Positions 17,585 through 27,199 of a stretch of DNA of 64,000 nt are shown here, piece by piece. The notes below the pieces were generated by a model, which saw only the letters and a program-made list of their open reading frames with translations, was not told the origin of the DNA and did not search any database. The DNA is taken from assembly GCF_001429395.1 (NCBI RefSeq), contig NZ_LMJT01000003.1, positions 26,967 through 90,966 of the forward strand, written 5' to 3'. Each line of letters starts with the position of its first letter. The stretch's first letter is position 1. A program made the translations under genes and the position numbers. The DNA is from Allobosea sp. Root381. GTDB lineage: Bacteria; Pseudomonadota; Alphaproteobacteria; Rhizobiales; Beijerinckiaceae.

Positions 17585-18442
17585 CTATGGTGGCGGCGGC
17601 GCCAGCAGAGCGAGCGGGCTCGTCACCTCGCGCAGCGTCTTCAGTGCGACGCGGGTATAGACGGCGGTGGTGTCGAGTTTCCTGTGGCCGAGCAGGACCT
17701 GGATCACCCGGATATCGGTCTTCCGCTCCAGCAGATGCGTGGCGAAGCTGTGCCTGAGCGTGTGCATCGACACCCGCTTGTCGAGCTTCGCGGTGACGGC
17801 CGCGGCATGGCAGGCCCGGTTGAGCTGGCGCGTCGTGATCGGCTGGCCCGGCTGCTGGCCGGGGAAGAGCCAGCCACGCGAGCGCTTCACCTGCCACCAT
17901 TGCCGCAGGAGATCGAGCAGGTCGGGTGCGAGCATGACATAGCGGTCCTTGCGGCCCTTACCCTGCTCGACCCGGATCAGCATGCGGGCGCTGTCGATAT
18001 CGGAGACCTTGAGGCTGGCGATCTCCGAGACGCGCAGGCCGCAGCCATAGGCGATACTCAGCGCCGCCCGGTCCCTTAGGTTCGGCGCATGGGCCAGCAG
18101 CAGGGCGACCTCCTCGGTGCTCAGCACCACCGGCAGGCGCTCCGGCGTCGGGATCCGCGCCATACGGTCACCGAAGCCGGTCCGGCCCAGCGTGACATGG
18201 AAGAAGAACCGCAGCGCCGTGCAGGCCAGGTTCATTCGGGCGTAGCTGGCACCGAGCGAAGCCAGGTGAAGCTGATAGCGCCGCAGATCCTCTGGCTCGG
18301 CCCGATCTGGCGGCACCCCGAGGAAGGCTGTGAACTCGCGCACCTGCCGCACATAGTCGCGCTGCGTGTGGGCGCCGAACCGGCGGATCGTCATGTCCTC
18401 GATCATCCGCTGGCGCAGCGGAGAGATGGCGTCAGGGCTCAT
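17585..18442 (-). CDS. tyrosine recombinase of the IS91-like element
   Basis: 285 aa with a SAM-like N-terminal domain (about 5-90) and a full catalytic domain: R137 (GCGLRVSE), K162 (EQGKGRKDR), H227 and R230 (HTLRHSFATHLL), H253 (LLGHRKL) and Y262 (TTAVYTRV). It is typical of the integrases that precede IS91 transposases. The long Pro-rich end (LLAPPPP) lies 16 bp before the transposase start, so the two are co-transcribed. Confidence 0.92.
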   Translation of the reverse strand: MSPDAISPLRQRMIEDMTIRRFGAHTQRDYVRQVREFTAFLGVPPDRAEPEDLRRYQLHLASLGASYARMNLACTALRFFFHVTLGRTGFGDRMARIPTPERLPVVLSTEEVALLLAHAPNLRDRAALSIAYGCGLRVSEIASLKVSDIDSARMLIRVEQGKGRKDRYVMLAPDLLDLLRQWWQVKRSRGWLFPGQQPGQPITTRQLNRACHAAAVTAKLDKRVSMHTLRHSFATHLLERKTDIRVIQVLLGHRKLDTTAVYTRVALKTLREVTSPLALLAPPPP

Positions 18443-19013
18443 GGGAGGCTCCCGTCTGAGGTGAGGTGAACCCCTCGATCCTCAGACGGCACGGCCGTCC
18501 CTACATCATCACCCGCAACGCCAGCAACACACCCCGACCCTGCCGCGAGAGCGGCTTAGTCCTATGGCGCGGCGCAGCCGTGAGCTTTTTTCCAGACACG
18601 AGCGGGCAGAGCGGCCCGCGGGGAAGCTCGTTCCGAGAGCATTCCCGAAGTGGGTAAGCGCCATCCCAGTTCGGGACCTCGAACTTGCGGACCGATTTCT
18701 GCTCCAGTCCATGTGGGTCCGCGCTCCGATCGATATCGTCACGGTGCGGACAAACTTGGGAAGGGCACCGACGGACTAACGCATCCAGCCGGTCGATACC
18801 GAAGGACAGGAAAACCCTCTTGCGCCACAGCGCCTCCAAGCGCGCGGAATTGGTCGGGACCCGTCCACGCGGAAGGCATTATGGCCAGCGGCTTTATGTG
18901 CCGCAACGACAGGTCGAACACATGGCCGCACCGACCAGCGTTACCGCAGTCCAACTAACCCTTGCCAACGGAGAGCCGTCCACACATGGCGCATGCCGAA
19001 CGCTTGGTGACGG
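18443..19013. other. gene-free stretch beside the IS91-like element
   Basis: About 570 bp with only short, mutually overlapping open frames and no ribosome-binding sites. The first 47 bp hold the 10-bp hairpin noted for the element. The rest is probably decayed DNA at the insertion boundary; I recognise nothing with confidence. Confidence 0.45.
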
Positions 19014-20642
19014 TTATCGCCAGATATTCTCGACACGGTCCCAGCTGGCGCTGCGAAGGTCGGTTTTCTCGCGGAGCAAGGGCGGTTTCGAGATCTTACC
19101 GGACTCGGTTCGGGGAAGCGGCGCGGTCCGATATTCCAGGTAGCGCGGCACTTTGAAGACGGCGAGCTTGGCTTTGCAGTAGTCGATGACCCTTTCCGGC
19201 GGCAGATCGCTTTCCGTCAGACCGGGCTGCAGGACTAGATACGCCTTGACCTCCTCGCCGCGCAGCTCGTCCGGCACCGGGACGACGGCCGTCTCCGCGA
19301 TCTCCGCGATCTCCAGCAGGATCGATTCGACCTCGCGCGCCGCAATGTTCTCGCCCGAGCGCCTGACGGTATCCTTGGTGCGGCCGAGAATGTAGAAATA
19401 GCCGCGCTCATCCTGCCGGAAGAGGTCACCCGTTCTGAACCACTCGCCCCAGAATGCCGACTGGTTGGCCTCGGGCCTGCGATAATAGCCTTTCATGATC
19501 CCCGGCCCGCGGACCAGCAGCTCGCCGACCGAGCCGACCGGGACGGTGTTTCCGTTCTCGTCGGCAATCCTGCATTCGCGGAACGGCGCGGGTATCCCGC
19601 ATGAGCCCGAGCCGACCGTGTCCTGCGCTTCGATCGGGACGATCATGCCCGAGCCGATCTCCGTCATGCCGAACCCTTCGCGCGCATGAAAGTCATGCCG
19701 CTGCTCGAGTCCGGAATGGTCGCCCGGCGGGAAGCCGTAGATGTTGGCGCGCTTGACCCGGTGCGACGCATCGCGTGGCGAGAGCGGCTGCTTGTAGGCG
19801 AGCGTGGGATAGATGCAGAAGTCGATCTCGTGCTCCCAAACCCAATCCATGAAGCGGCTGGCACTCTGGCGCGCCGCGACGCAGACGCAGGCCTGCTGGT
19901 AGAATGCCATCATCAGCTGCCATAGGCCCGTCATGTAGAAGAACGGTAGCGAGATCAGGATGCGCTCGTAATTCTGGTCGTCGCACCGGGCGTGGACCTT
20001 GCCGACTGTCAGCCAGTAGCGATGCGTCAGCATGCAGCCCTTCGGCAGGCCGGTCGTGCCGGAGGTGTATTGGATGTTGAGGAGATCGTCCGTGCCCGGC
20101 GCCGGGCCTCGATAGATCGCATCCTGGCCGGTGCGTATCGCATCGAACGATCGTAGGCCGGCAACGTCACCGCCGTGCAGGACGACACCCGCATCGAAGC
20201 CAGGGCGCTGGCGCAGCGCCGCGACGGCAGGCAGGAACTCCGCGTCGACCACGAGGAAGCTCGCCTGGCTGTCATCCAGGACGTATTCGAGCTCATGCGC
20301 GGTGTAGCGCACATTGACGGGCACCATGACGGCGCCGATACGCGCCAGGGCTAGCCAGGTCAGCGGCAGGGCCGGCACGTTGGGCAGCATGACGCCGACA
20401 TGCGTCCCAGGCGAGACGCCGATGGCGGCCAGGCCATTGGCGAGCCGGTTCACCTCCTGCCGAAGCTGGCCGAAGGTGATGCGCTCGCCGCTTTCGAAGA
20501 AATGCCAGGCCGGGTGGTTGGGCACTTCCTCGGCAAGCTGATCGACCAGCGCGCCCAGATTGGGCGGGAGAGGCTCGCTCTCGATGCGGCGAAAGCGCTC
20601 CGAGGCGGTCGAAAGATCGTGGAGGCGGGCGTCGTTCTTCAT
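19014..20642 (-). CDS. AMP-dependent acyl-CoA ligase (CaiC-like)
   Basis: 542 aa from the ATG at 20642; an upstream start at 20708 would run into the permease gene. The adenylation motifs are complete: YTSGTTGLPKGCM (about 170-185), GFGMTEIGSGM, YFYILGRTKDTVRRSGENIA (motif A8) and the A10 lysine in RTESGKISK near the C-terminus. It activates a carboxylic acid to its CoA thioester; overall texture is closest to crotonobetaine/carnitine-CoA ligase-like enzymes. As the last gene of a transporter operon it probably activates the imported substrate or its breakdown product. Confidence 0.88.
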   Translation of the reverse strand: MKNDARLHDLSTASERFRRIESEPLPPNLGALVDQLAEEVPNHPAWHFFESGERITFGQLRQEVNRLANGLAAIGVSPGTHVGVMLPNVPALPLTWLALARIGAVMVPVNVRYTAHELEYVLDDSQASFLVVDAEFLPAVAALRQRPGFDAGVVLHGGDVAGLRSFDAIRTGQDAIYRGPAPGTDDLLNIQYTSGTTGLPKGCMLTHRYWLTVGKVHARCDDQNYERILISLPFFYMTGLWQLMMAFYQQACVCVAARQSASRFMDWVWEHEIDFCIYPTLAYKQPLSPRDASHRVKRANIYGFPPGDHSGLEQRHDFHAREGFGMTEIGSGMIVPIEAQDTVGSGSCGIPAPFRECRIADENGNTVPVGSVGELLVRGPGIMKGYYRRPEANQSAFWGEWFRTGDLFRQDERGYFYILGRTKDTVRRSGENIAAREVESILLEIAEIAETAVVPVPDELRGEEVKAYLVLQPGLTESDLPPERVIDYCKAKLAVFKVPRYLEYRTAPLPRTESGKISKPPLLREKTDLRSASWDRVENIWR

Positions 20643-20688
20643 GATGGAGGACCGGTATTGAGATCGGATTTTGAGGGTTGACGCTGGG

Positions 20689-21501
20689 TCAGGCGGTGGG
20701 GCGGACACCCGTTCCCAGGCGGCCGATCACGAGAAGGACGATGACGACGAGCGCGATCTGCAGAACCGACACCGCTGCGATCGTCGGATCGATCTCGTAC
20801 ATGATGCTGTCGAACATCTTCTTGGGCAGCGTCACGTTGATCCCGCCGAGGAACATCGCGATCACCAGCTCGTCGAACGAGCTGATGAAGGCGATGAAGG
20901 CTGCGGAGACCAGTGCCGGCCGGATCTGCGGCAGAGTGATGCGGCGGACGGCCGTGATCCAGCTGGCCCCGAGCCCCTGGGCGGCTAGCTCGGTCGAGAC
21001 GTCGATCGTGCGAAGCGAGGATCCCACGACGAGCACGACCAGCGGCAGCGCATGGATCGTGTGAGCCAGGGCTATTCCCTGCCACGACCCCACGAGCTGG
21101 AAGGTCGAGAACAGCTTATAGGCCGCCACCGAATAGACGATGCTGGGCAGCGCGATCGGCGCCATCACGAATTGCTCGAGAGCGCTCTTGCCCGGATAAC
21201 TCCCGCGCACGAGGCTGATCGAGATCAGCGTGCCGAGCGCAGTCGCCATCACGCCCGTCGTCACCCCGATCTTGAGACTCCGCCAGGCGGCATCGAGCCA
21301 GTTCGGATCGCCGAGAAACTCACGGTACCAGCGCAGCGAATAGCGCGGCGGCGGGAACTGCAGATAGGTGGAGTCGCTGAACGAAATCGGGACGACGACG
21401 ATCAGCGGCAGCAGGAGAAACAGGAATATCAGGCCGCAGAAGGCGTGAAACGTGACCGATGCAGCCCGGCGAGCGAGGGGTTGGCGTCCGCGGCGTGTCA
21501 T
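20689..21501 (-). CDS. ABC transporter permease (PotC-like)
   Basis: 270 aa from the ATG at 21501; the longer open frame upstream is a shadow of the next permease. There are six predicted membrane helices and the EAA loop ELAAQGLGASWITAVRRITLPQ. It overlaps the upstream permease by 4 bp (ATGA). The family is that of spermidine/putrescine, Fe(III) and 2-aminoethylphosphonate importers. Confidence 0.9.
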   Translation of the reverse strand: MTRRGRQPLARRAASVTFHAFCGLIFLFLLLPLIVVVPISFSDSTYLQFPPPRYSLRWYREFLGDPNWLDAAWRSLKIGVTTGVMATALGTLISISLVRGSYPGKSALEQFVMAPIALPSIVYSVAAYKLFSTFQLVGSWQGIALAHTIHALPLVVLVVGSSLRTIDVSTELAAQGLGASWITAVRRITLPQIRPALVSAAFIAFISSFDELVIAMFLGGINVTLPKKMFDSIMYEIDPTIAAVSVLQIALVVIVLLVIGRLGTGVRPTA

Positions 21502-22352
21502 GCCGTTCCCCTTCTCGCCGATTGTTTCATGGCCCAGTAGGACAGCAGGATCGCGGCGACCAGGACCATGCAGAGCGCCGAGGCCAGACCCCAGTTCAGC
21601 ATCTGCGACACCTGCTGCTCGATGAGCAGGGCGAGCATCATGACCTTGCCGCCGCCCAGAAGCGCCGGCGTGATGAAGAAGCCGAGGGCGAGGATGAAGA
21701 CCAGCGTGCAGCCGGCGACCACGCCGGGAAAGGTCAGCGGCAGATAGATCCGCCGGAGGATCTGCCAGGGCGGCGCACCGAGCCCTTCCGCGGCGCTGAG
21801 CAGCGTACGGTCGACCCGCGCCATCACCGCATAGACGGGGAAGACGAAATACGGGAGCAGCACATGGACCATGCCGATGGTGACGCCGAGCTCGTTGTGC
21901 ATCAGCGGCAATGGCCTTTCCACGAGGCCGGATCCGACCAGTAGGCGGTTGATGATCCCGTTGTTGCCGAGGAGGATCATCCACGCATAGGTGCGTACGA
22001 GCAGGCTGGTCCAGAACGGCAGCACTACGCAGAGCAGGCCGAACAGGGCCCACCAGCGCGGCGCCGTCGCCAGGAAATGCGCCACCGGATAGCCCAGCAC
22101 GGCGCAGAGCAACGTCACGACTATCGCGATCTTCACCGTATTGGCGAAGACAAGCACGTAGACCTCGCCGAACAGGACCTGATGGTAATGCGAGAGGCTG
22201 CCGTTCTCGACGCTCAGCCGCATCAGGTCGAACAACGGAAAGGCGAAGAGCACGGCCAGCAGCAGGAAGCCGGGAGCGGCCAGCAGAAGATAGAAGCGTT
22301 GCTGCCGGCCTTCATTGGACCGGGCCTTGAACGGCAGGGCGATGGTGCTCAT
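21498..22352 (-). CDS. ABC transporter permease (PotB-like)
   Basis: 284 aa with six membrane helices and the EAA loop SAAEGLGAPPWQILRRIYLPLTFPG. It overlaps the ATPase gene upstream and the second permease downstream by 4 bp each (ATGA), which indicates translational coupling of the whole importer. Confidence 0.92.
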   Translation of the reverse strand: MSTIALPFKARSNEGRQQRFYLLLAAPGFLLLAVLFAFPLFDLMRLSVENGSLSHYHQVLFGEVYVLVFANTVKIAIVVTLLCAVLGYPVAHFLATAPRWWALFGLLCVVLPFWTSLLVRTYAWMILLGNNGIINRLLVGSGLVERPLPLMHNELGVTIGMVHVLLPYFVFPVYAVMARVDRTLLSAAEGLGAPPWQILRRIYLPLTFPGVVAGCTLVFILALGFFITPALLGGGKVMMLALLIEQQVSQMLNWGLASALCMVLVAAILLSYWAMKQSARRGTA

Positions 22353-23443
22353 GGCACGATCCGCATGTCGCTCGCCTGCCAGCCGACGAAGGCGGTCTGG
22401 CCCGGCCGCCGCGGACGATCGGTGCCGAGGCTTTGACGACGCAGGACGAGTTCGAGACCGGATTCGAGCCGGACCCGATATTTGCTGTCCTGCCCCAGAT
22501 ACAGATGCTCCACGACGACTGCGGCAAAGCTGTTGCTGGCGTCACCTGCCTGATCGAGCCAGCGGATGCGCTCCGGCCTGAGCACGAGCTGCAGTTCGCG
22601 ACCGGCTTCGAAGCCTGGCGGAAGCTCCGCCGCCAGCGCCTCGCCTGTCGCCAGGCGCAGGGACTGTCCGGCTCCGGAGCCTTCCACCCGGGCCCTGACG
22701 AGATTGGCCTCGCCGACGAAGCCGGCGACGAAATAATTGGCAGGATTGTCGTAGATCGCATCCGGACTGCCGAGCTGCTCGATACGCCCATTGCTCATCA
22801 CGGCAATGCGATCGGAGAGGAGAAGCGCTTCCTCCTGATCATGCGTCACGAAAACCGTCGTCAGCCCGAGGCGCTGCTGCAGCCGCCGCAACTCGACCTG
22901 CATGTTCTCGCGAAGCTTGCGGTCCAGCGCGCTGAACGGCTCGTCGAGCAGAAGCAGGCGAGGACTGAAGACGGTCGCGCGCGCCAGCGCCACACGCTGC
23001 TGCTGCCCGCCGGACAACTCGCGCGGCAGGCGCGCGCCATATCCGCCAAGTTCGACGAGCGTCAGCGCGTCCTCCACGCGCCTGGCGATTTCCGCCCGAG
23101 AGACGCCGCGCATCTCGAGGGGAAAGGCGATGTTCTGCGCGACCGTCATATGCGGGAAGAGGGCATAGTTCTGGAACACCATGCCGATGTTGCGGCGGCC
23201 CGGCGGTGCGTCGGTGATGTCCTCTCCACCCAGCCGGATCGTACCTTCATCGATGTCTTCGAACCCTGCGATCGCCTTCAGGAGCGTGGTTTTTCCGGAC
23301 CCGCTCGGGCCGAGCAGCGTCACGAACTCGCCGGCCCCGACCGACAGGCTGACGCTCTCCAGTGCCTGCACCTGCCCGTAGCTCTTGCGCGCGCCTCGAA
23401 CCGCTAGGATCTCGGCACGATCGGTTGGCGTTTCAGTCGACAT
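22349..23443 (-). CDS. ABC transporter ATP-binding protein (PotA-like)
   Basis: 364 aa: Walker A GPSGSGKTTLLKA, Q-loop VFQNYALFPHM, signature LSGGQQQR, Walker B LLLLDEPFSALD, H-loop FVTHDQEEAL. A C-terminal TOBE region (about 245-360) is as in PotA/MalK subunits. It overlaps the end of the amidohydrolase-like gene by 11 bp. It energises the two downstream permeases. Confidence 0.93.
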   Translation of the reverse strand: MSTETPTDRAEILAVRGARKSYGQVQALESVSLSVGAGEFVTLLGPSGSGKTTLLKAIAGFEDIDEGTIRLGGEDITDAPPGRRNIGMVFQNYALFPHMTVAQNIAFPLEMRGVSRAEIARRVEDALTLVELGGYGARLPRELSGGQQQRVALARATVFSPRLLLLDEPFSALDRKLRENMQVELRRLQQRLGLTTVFVTHDQEEALLLSDRIAVMSNGRIEQLGSPDAIYDNPANYFVAGFVGEANLVRARVEGSGAGQSLRLATGEALAAELPPGFEAGRELQLVLRPERIRWLDQAGDASNSFAAVVVEHLYLGQDSKYRVRLESGLELVLRRQSLGTDRPRRPGQTAFVGWQASDMRIVP

Positions 23444-24296
23444 TCAGGAGCCTTGCGAGATTGCCGCCGAGCCACTTGTCGATCGTCTGCTGCTTGAGCG
23501 GCAGCGCACGGATCTCGTCGATCGAACGCTTGAAGGGCAGCAGCGGCCAGGACGTGCCGAAGATCAGCCGGTCCTGCAGAACGCTGTCGCCATAGGTCAG
23601 CAGAGGCTCCCAGCCGGTGCCCGGCTTGCCGAGATATTTCGGCCGAACCGGCGCCGTGCAGATATGGACGTTCGGATGCCGCCAGGCGACCGCCACCATC
23701 TGTGTGACCCAGGGAAATCCCGGAGGGCATGCGACGATCTTGAGGTCGGGAAACTCGCAGGCGACACGGTCGATCCGGATCGGGTCGCCATACTCCATCG
23801 GGATGGAATCCGAGAAGTTCATGCCCGTGTGGAGACCCACCGGGATGCCCCACTCCGACAGCTTCGCGTAGAACGGCTTCATGATCGGGTCGTCAGCGAA
23901 GAGCTTCAGTTCGAAGAGCTGAAAATTGACCTCGACGGCGCCGAGAGTCTTGACAGCATGCTCCATCTCGTCGAGCGCCGCGGCACCCTTGTGCGGATCG
24001 ACCGATGCGCCGAACATGATCCGGCCGGGCGCCCGCTGCGCTACCGAGTGAACGAGCGCATTCGACAGCTTCGCGCCGAAGGTCGTCTCGACATCCTTCG
24101 CCTGGAACAGCACCTTGGCGATGCCGGCCTCGTCGAGATGCCCAAGAAAGTCGTCGAACGGCCGCGCGCACCAGGCGTCGTAGTCGACCTGGCTGGCCGA
24201 CTGACCATAGACGCGGCGATAGCCCTTGAGATGCCCGCTCATCATCACGCGCCGGATCTCATCGATCGGCACGCGAACCCTGTAGTCGATAATCAT
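23433..24296 (-). CDS. amidohydrolase-2 fold protein with altered metal site
   Basis: 287 aa from the ATG at 24296. The TIM-barrel amidohydrolase-2 (ACMSD-like) pattern is visible throughout, but expected ligands are changed. The N-terminal HxH motif reads MIIDYRVRVP, the usual AHxGxPW strand reads ACPPGFPW and the usual GSDxP reads GTSWP; the middle His in GLHTG remains. It may be a subgroup with a different or absent metal. It lies between the binding protein and the ATPase of the importer, so it probably acts on the imported compound, perhaps with the CoA ligase. Confidence 0.8.
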   Translation of the reverse strand: MIIDYRVRVPIDEIRRVMMSGHLKGYRRVYGQSASQVDYDAWCARPFDDFLGHLDEAGIAKVLFQAKDVETTFGAKLSNALVHSVAQRAPGRIMFGASVDPHKGAAALDEMEHAVKTLGAVEVNFQLFELKLFADDPIMKPFYAKLSEWGIPVGLHTGMNFSDSIPMEYGDPIRIDRVACEFPDLKIVACPPGFPWVTQMVAVAWRHPNVHICTAPVRPKYLGKPGTGWEPLLTYGDSVLQDRLIFGTSWPLLPFKRSIDEIRALPLKQQTIDKWLGGNLARLLNVD

Positions 24297-24373
24297 GCTT
24301 GCGATACCAGATAGTTGGGGAGGGCCGGCGGCAGGGCGGGCCTGCCCGCCGGCGATCGGACTGCTTCGGGCGA

Positions 24374-25462
24374 TCAGCCCTTGAGCATCCACTTGTTCCA
24401 CCGCTCGATGGCGGCCGACCCGTTATCCGCCCACCAGACGGAGTCGAGGAAAAACTGCTTCGCCAGATTGTCCGGGCTCGTGATCAGATGCGGCACGACC
24501 TTGGGCTCGACGAACTTGACCTGGTCGAGGTTCAGCCCCGGATAGCCCAGCTCGTTGGTGTAGATCGCCTGGCGCTCCGCTTCCGCCATCACGGCCAGGA
24601 ATTTCTGCCCCCAATAGGCGTTCTTTGCGCCTTTCGGGATGGCGAAGTCACTCTGTTTGATCGCGCCGCCGCTCCACTCGATGGCGACGGGTGCTTCCTT
24701 CATGACGAGATCGTAGAAGCGACCGCTCCATCCGGAAGCCAGATCGACCTCGCCGTCGATCAGCAGCTGTGCCGGCTGCGCACCGGCGGTCCACCAGACA
24801 TTGATGTGGGGCTTGATTTCATCGAGCTTGCGGAATGCCCGGTCGACATCCAGCGGATAGAGCTTGTCCGGCGCGACACCGTCGGCCAGCAAGGCGAATT
24901 CGAGGTTGTCGGTCGGGTGGTTGCGCAGCGACCTGCGGCCCGGAAACGCCTTGACGTCCCAGAACTGCTTCCAGCCGACCGGATGCCCGTTCTTGAGCTG
25001 ATCCTTGCGGTAGCCGAGAACCGTCGAATACACCGTCCGGGGGAAAAGATACTTCACCTGCTTCAGGTGTTCCGGAAAGCGGGACAGGTCGATGATGGAG
25101 AGATCCAGCGGCTCCAGGAGGCCGAGGCGTTCGACGAGGACGCCGTCCTGACCCGAAATCTCGGTCACGTCCCATTCGACATTGCCCGAGCCGACCATCG
25201 CGCGCAGCTTCGCCGTGTCGGCCGGGCTCGTGTCGATCACCCGGATGCCGTAGCGCTTCTCGAATTCGGCGAAGTAGGCCTTCCGCATGACCTTGTTAAC
25301 CACGCCGCCGGAGGTATTGACGACGATCGCCTTCGGCTTGGCCGGTTCGGCCGCCGCCCAGGAGCTCGGCATGGCGCCGGCGACAGACATGGTAGCGCCA
25401 GCTGCCAGGAGCTTGCGTCGAGTCAGTTTCGGCTGATTGCCTTCGCTCGATGAATTGGTCAT
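24374..25462 (-). CDS. ABC transporter substrate-binding protein (PotD-like)
   Basis: 362 aa. The N-terminus LTRRKLLAAGATMSVAGAM..AWA is a Tat signal. The mature part is a family-1 extracellular solute-binding protein (KAIVVNTSGG, FEKRYGIRVIDTSPADTAKL, ending FFLDSVWWADNGSAAIERWNKWM) as in polyamine/Fe/phosphonate-type systems. It is the first structural gene of the importer; the ligand is unknown. Confidence 0.9.
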   Translation of the reverse strand: MTNSSSEGNQPKLTRRKLLAAGATMSVAGAMPSSWAAAEPAKPKAIVVNTSGGVVNKVMRKAYFAEFEKRYGIRVIDTSPADTAKLRAMVGSGNVEWDVTEISGQDGVLVERLGLLEPLDLSIIDLSRFPEHLKQVKYLFPRTVYSTVLGYRKDQLKNGHPVGWKQFWDVKAFPGRRSLRNHPTDNLEFALLADGVAPDKLYPLDVDRAFRKLDEIKPHINVWWTAGAQPAQLLIDGEVDLASGWSGRFYDLVMKEAPVAIEWSGGAIKQSDFAIPKGAKNAYWGQKFLAVMAEAERQAIYTNELGYPGLNLDQVKFVEPKVVPHLITSPDNLAKQFFLDSVWWADNGSAAIERWNKWMLKG

Positions 25463-25562
25463 TTCGACGATGTCCCGTTTCCCTCAAGGCGGGGGCATTC
25501 GAGCGTCCCCCGCTGTTCGACAACGTGCAATCGCCGCGGCAAAGCGGTCAAATCGTAAGATA

Positions 25563-25592
25563 TTCGCTATCCATTCCACAAAGTTATGCGAA
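25563..25592. promoter_or_regulatory. possible LysR operator before the importer
   Basis: The arms TTCGC and GCGAA are 20 bp apart in a locally AT-rich patch between the LysR gene and the substrate-binding protein. It is a weak candidate only. Confidence 0.25.
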
Positions 25593-25617
25593 CCCGCCGG
25601 AGTGACGTCGGGGGGCC

Positions 25618-26529
25618 TCAGCACTGCGCCTGGCAATCGGCGACCCATTCGGCCGCGGCGGATCTCAGCACGGGCAGAAATGCCTCGAGCAGGCAGCTGC
25701 GCTCTCGCAGGCGCGGGAACAGCAGCTTGAAGGTGTATTCGACACGCGGCTCGAAGCGCTTCGTGACAATTCCCCTGCCTAGAAAATCCGCGGCCGAGAA
25801 CGGGTCTACGATCGCGACTCCGAGGCCTTGCGCGACGAGGCCGCAAGCCGTAGCGGAGTTGTAGACCCGCCCGATGACGCGGCGTTTCACATTGAGCGCG
25901 TCGAACGTCTCGTCGACGATCGCCTGCATTCTCCCCTCCGATCCAAAGGAAATGAAGCGGTTTCCGGCCAGATCGTCGGCGGTGATCTTGTCGCGGGTCG
26001 CGAGCGGGTGGTCAGGCGGAAGCGCACACACCGCATTCACGGAGCAGAGGGTCTCGCTCTCCACGGAATCATGGTCGATCGAGGTCATCGCGATGCCGAC
26101 ATCGATCTGGTTGGCGACCACCCATTGCATGATCTTGTTCGAGCTTCGAACCTGGTAGGCCAGGTTCACGGCCGGCCTTTCCTGCAGGAACCGACCGAGC
26201 ACGCTGGGCACCAACCGGTGTCCGGTCGCGAAGAGGCTCGCCACCGACAGCGTTCCCGAGTTCAAGGAACGCATTTCTTCTGCGAGGCGGGCGATGTCGG
26301 TGATGCCCGTCAACAGGCGCCGCGCTTCCTCATATAGCCGATGAGCCTCCGGCGTGACTACGAGGCGCCGATGCTCCCGCCGAAACAGCAAGAGCTGGGT
26401 CTGCATCTCGAGAGCCGCGATCAACTTGCTGACAGCCGGCTGCGAGAGATTGATGCGCTGGGAGGCGCGCGTGATCGAACCGGTCTCGATCACGGCACAA
26501 AGAACTTCCAGCTGCCGCATTGTAATCAA
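25618..26529 (-). CDS. LysR-family transcriptional regulator
   Basis: About 303 aa. The N-terminal winged HTH is RQLEVLCAVIETGSITRASQ, then LSQPAVSKLIAALE, followed by a LysR substrate-binding domain. Start: a TTG at 26529 has GGAGA 6 nt upstream; an ATG at 26520 and another TTG at 26535 are alternatives. It sits 155 bp upstream of the importer genes on the same strand and is their likely regulator, with the inducer presumably the transported compound. Confidence 0.9.
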   Translation of the reverse strand: MITMRQLEVLCAVIETGSITRASQRINLSQPAVSKLIAALEMQTQLLLFRREHRRLVVTPEAHRLYEEARRLLTGITDIARLAEEMRSLNSGTLSVASLFATGHRLVPSVLGRFLQERPAVNLAYQVRSSNKIMQWVVANQIDVGIAMTSIDHDSVESETLCSVNAVCALPPDHPLATRDKITADDLAGNRFISFGSEGRMQAIVDETFDALNVKRRVIGRVYNSATACGLVAQGLGVAIVDPFSAADFLGRGIVTKRFEPRVEYTFKLLFPRLRERSCLLEAFLPVLRSAAAEWVADCQAQC

Positions 26530-26717
26530 GGTCAATCTCCAGCCTGGGCATGAATCAGGAAAGATTATCGCCTGAGGCGCCGATGGGCGAGACCGAGGCC
26601 GTTTTAGGGTAGCACTCGCTGCTAGGTTCGGGGGGTGACAAGGCCTGCAACCGCGCTCAGGTCAGCCATCAGGGCTCGCCGACGACTGGGCAATTGGCAC
26701 TCAGCTCGCGTCGGGCG

Positions 26718-26979
26718 TCACCATATTTTTGCGGCGACATCCTTCAGGATCGCGTTGTCGAGTATCTGCTCGGCCAGCAGCTTCTTGAGACGGGCGTTCT
26801 CGTCCTCGAGGGTCTTCAGCCGGCGGGCGTCCGACACGTCCATCCCGTCATACCTTGAACTTGTAGAAGGTCGCCGAGGAGATGCCGTGCTTGCGGCAGA
26901 CATCAGCCGTCGCTGCTCCGGCCTCCTGCTCCTTCAGCATCCCGATGATCTGCTCTTCCGTGAACCGTGAGGGGCGCAT
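26718..26979 (-). pseudogene. IS3-family orfA remnant
   Basis: From the ATG at 26979 the frame reads MRPSRFTEEQIIGMLKEQ, then VCRKHGISSATFYKFKV and a stop at 26848. The next frame continues YDGMDVSDARRLKTLEDENA, then LKKLLAEQILDNAILKDVAA. So orfA of an IS3-type element is frameshifted at about 26850, and orfB is lost after a few codons. The upstream sequence to about 27040 (GATCAGGGTCTCA) may hold its terminal repeat. Confidence 0.82.
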
Positions 26980-27199
26980 CGTCCGTCTCCATGAGTGACG
27001 GACTCTACTCAAATCTGGAGGGAGATCAGGGTCTCACGTCACTGCTAAATTCGAACCGCCTGCGCTCCTCCGGCGGATCGGACATTTAACGGCGTGCTTG
27101 TCAGACGTAACTGAGCGGATCCAGTGTAAGCTCTTTGCCATACCGGTCGCGTTTCACCGATCGTAATCACATCTAGCTGCTCTTCACGCCCAGCGTGTC

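Larger units (their letters stand above)
16362..18489 (-). mobile_element. IS91-like element with accessory tyrosine recombinase
   Basis: A tyrosine recombinase and an IS91-type transposase lie head to tail on the minus strand, 16 bp apart, an arrangement known for one group of IS91-family elements. IS91 elements lack classical inverted repeats, so the true ends cannot be set by eye. Candidate terminal hairpins are 16042-16106 on one side and a 10-bp perfect one (CCGTCTGAGG/CCTCAGACGG, 18452-18489) on the other. Confidence 0.75.

Noticed and set aside
17289..18469. Plus-strand open frames opposite the IS91-like element
   Set aside because: Antisense shadows of the transposase and its recombinase.
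20689..22053. 454-aa extended permease frame
   Set aside because: The first 180 codons overlap the upstream permease in another frame; a normal permease starts at 21501 with ATGA coupling.
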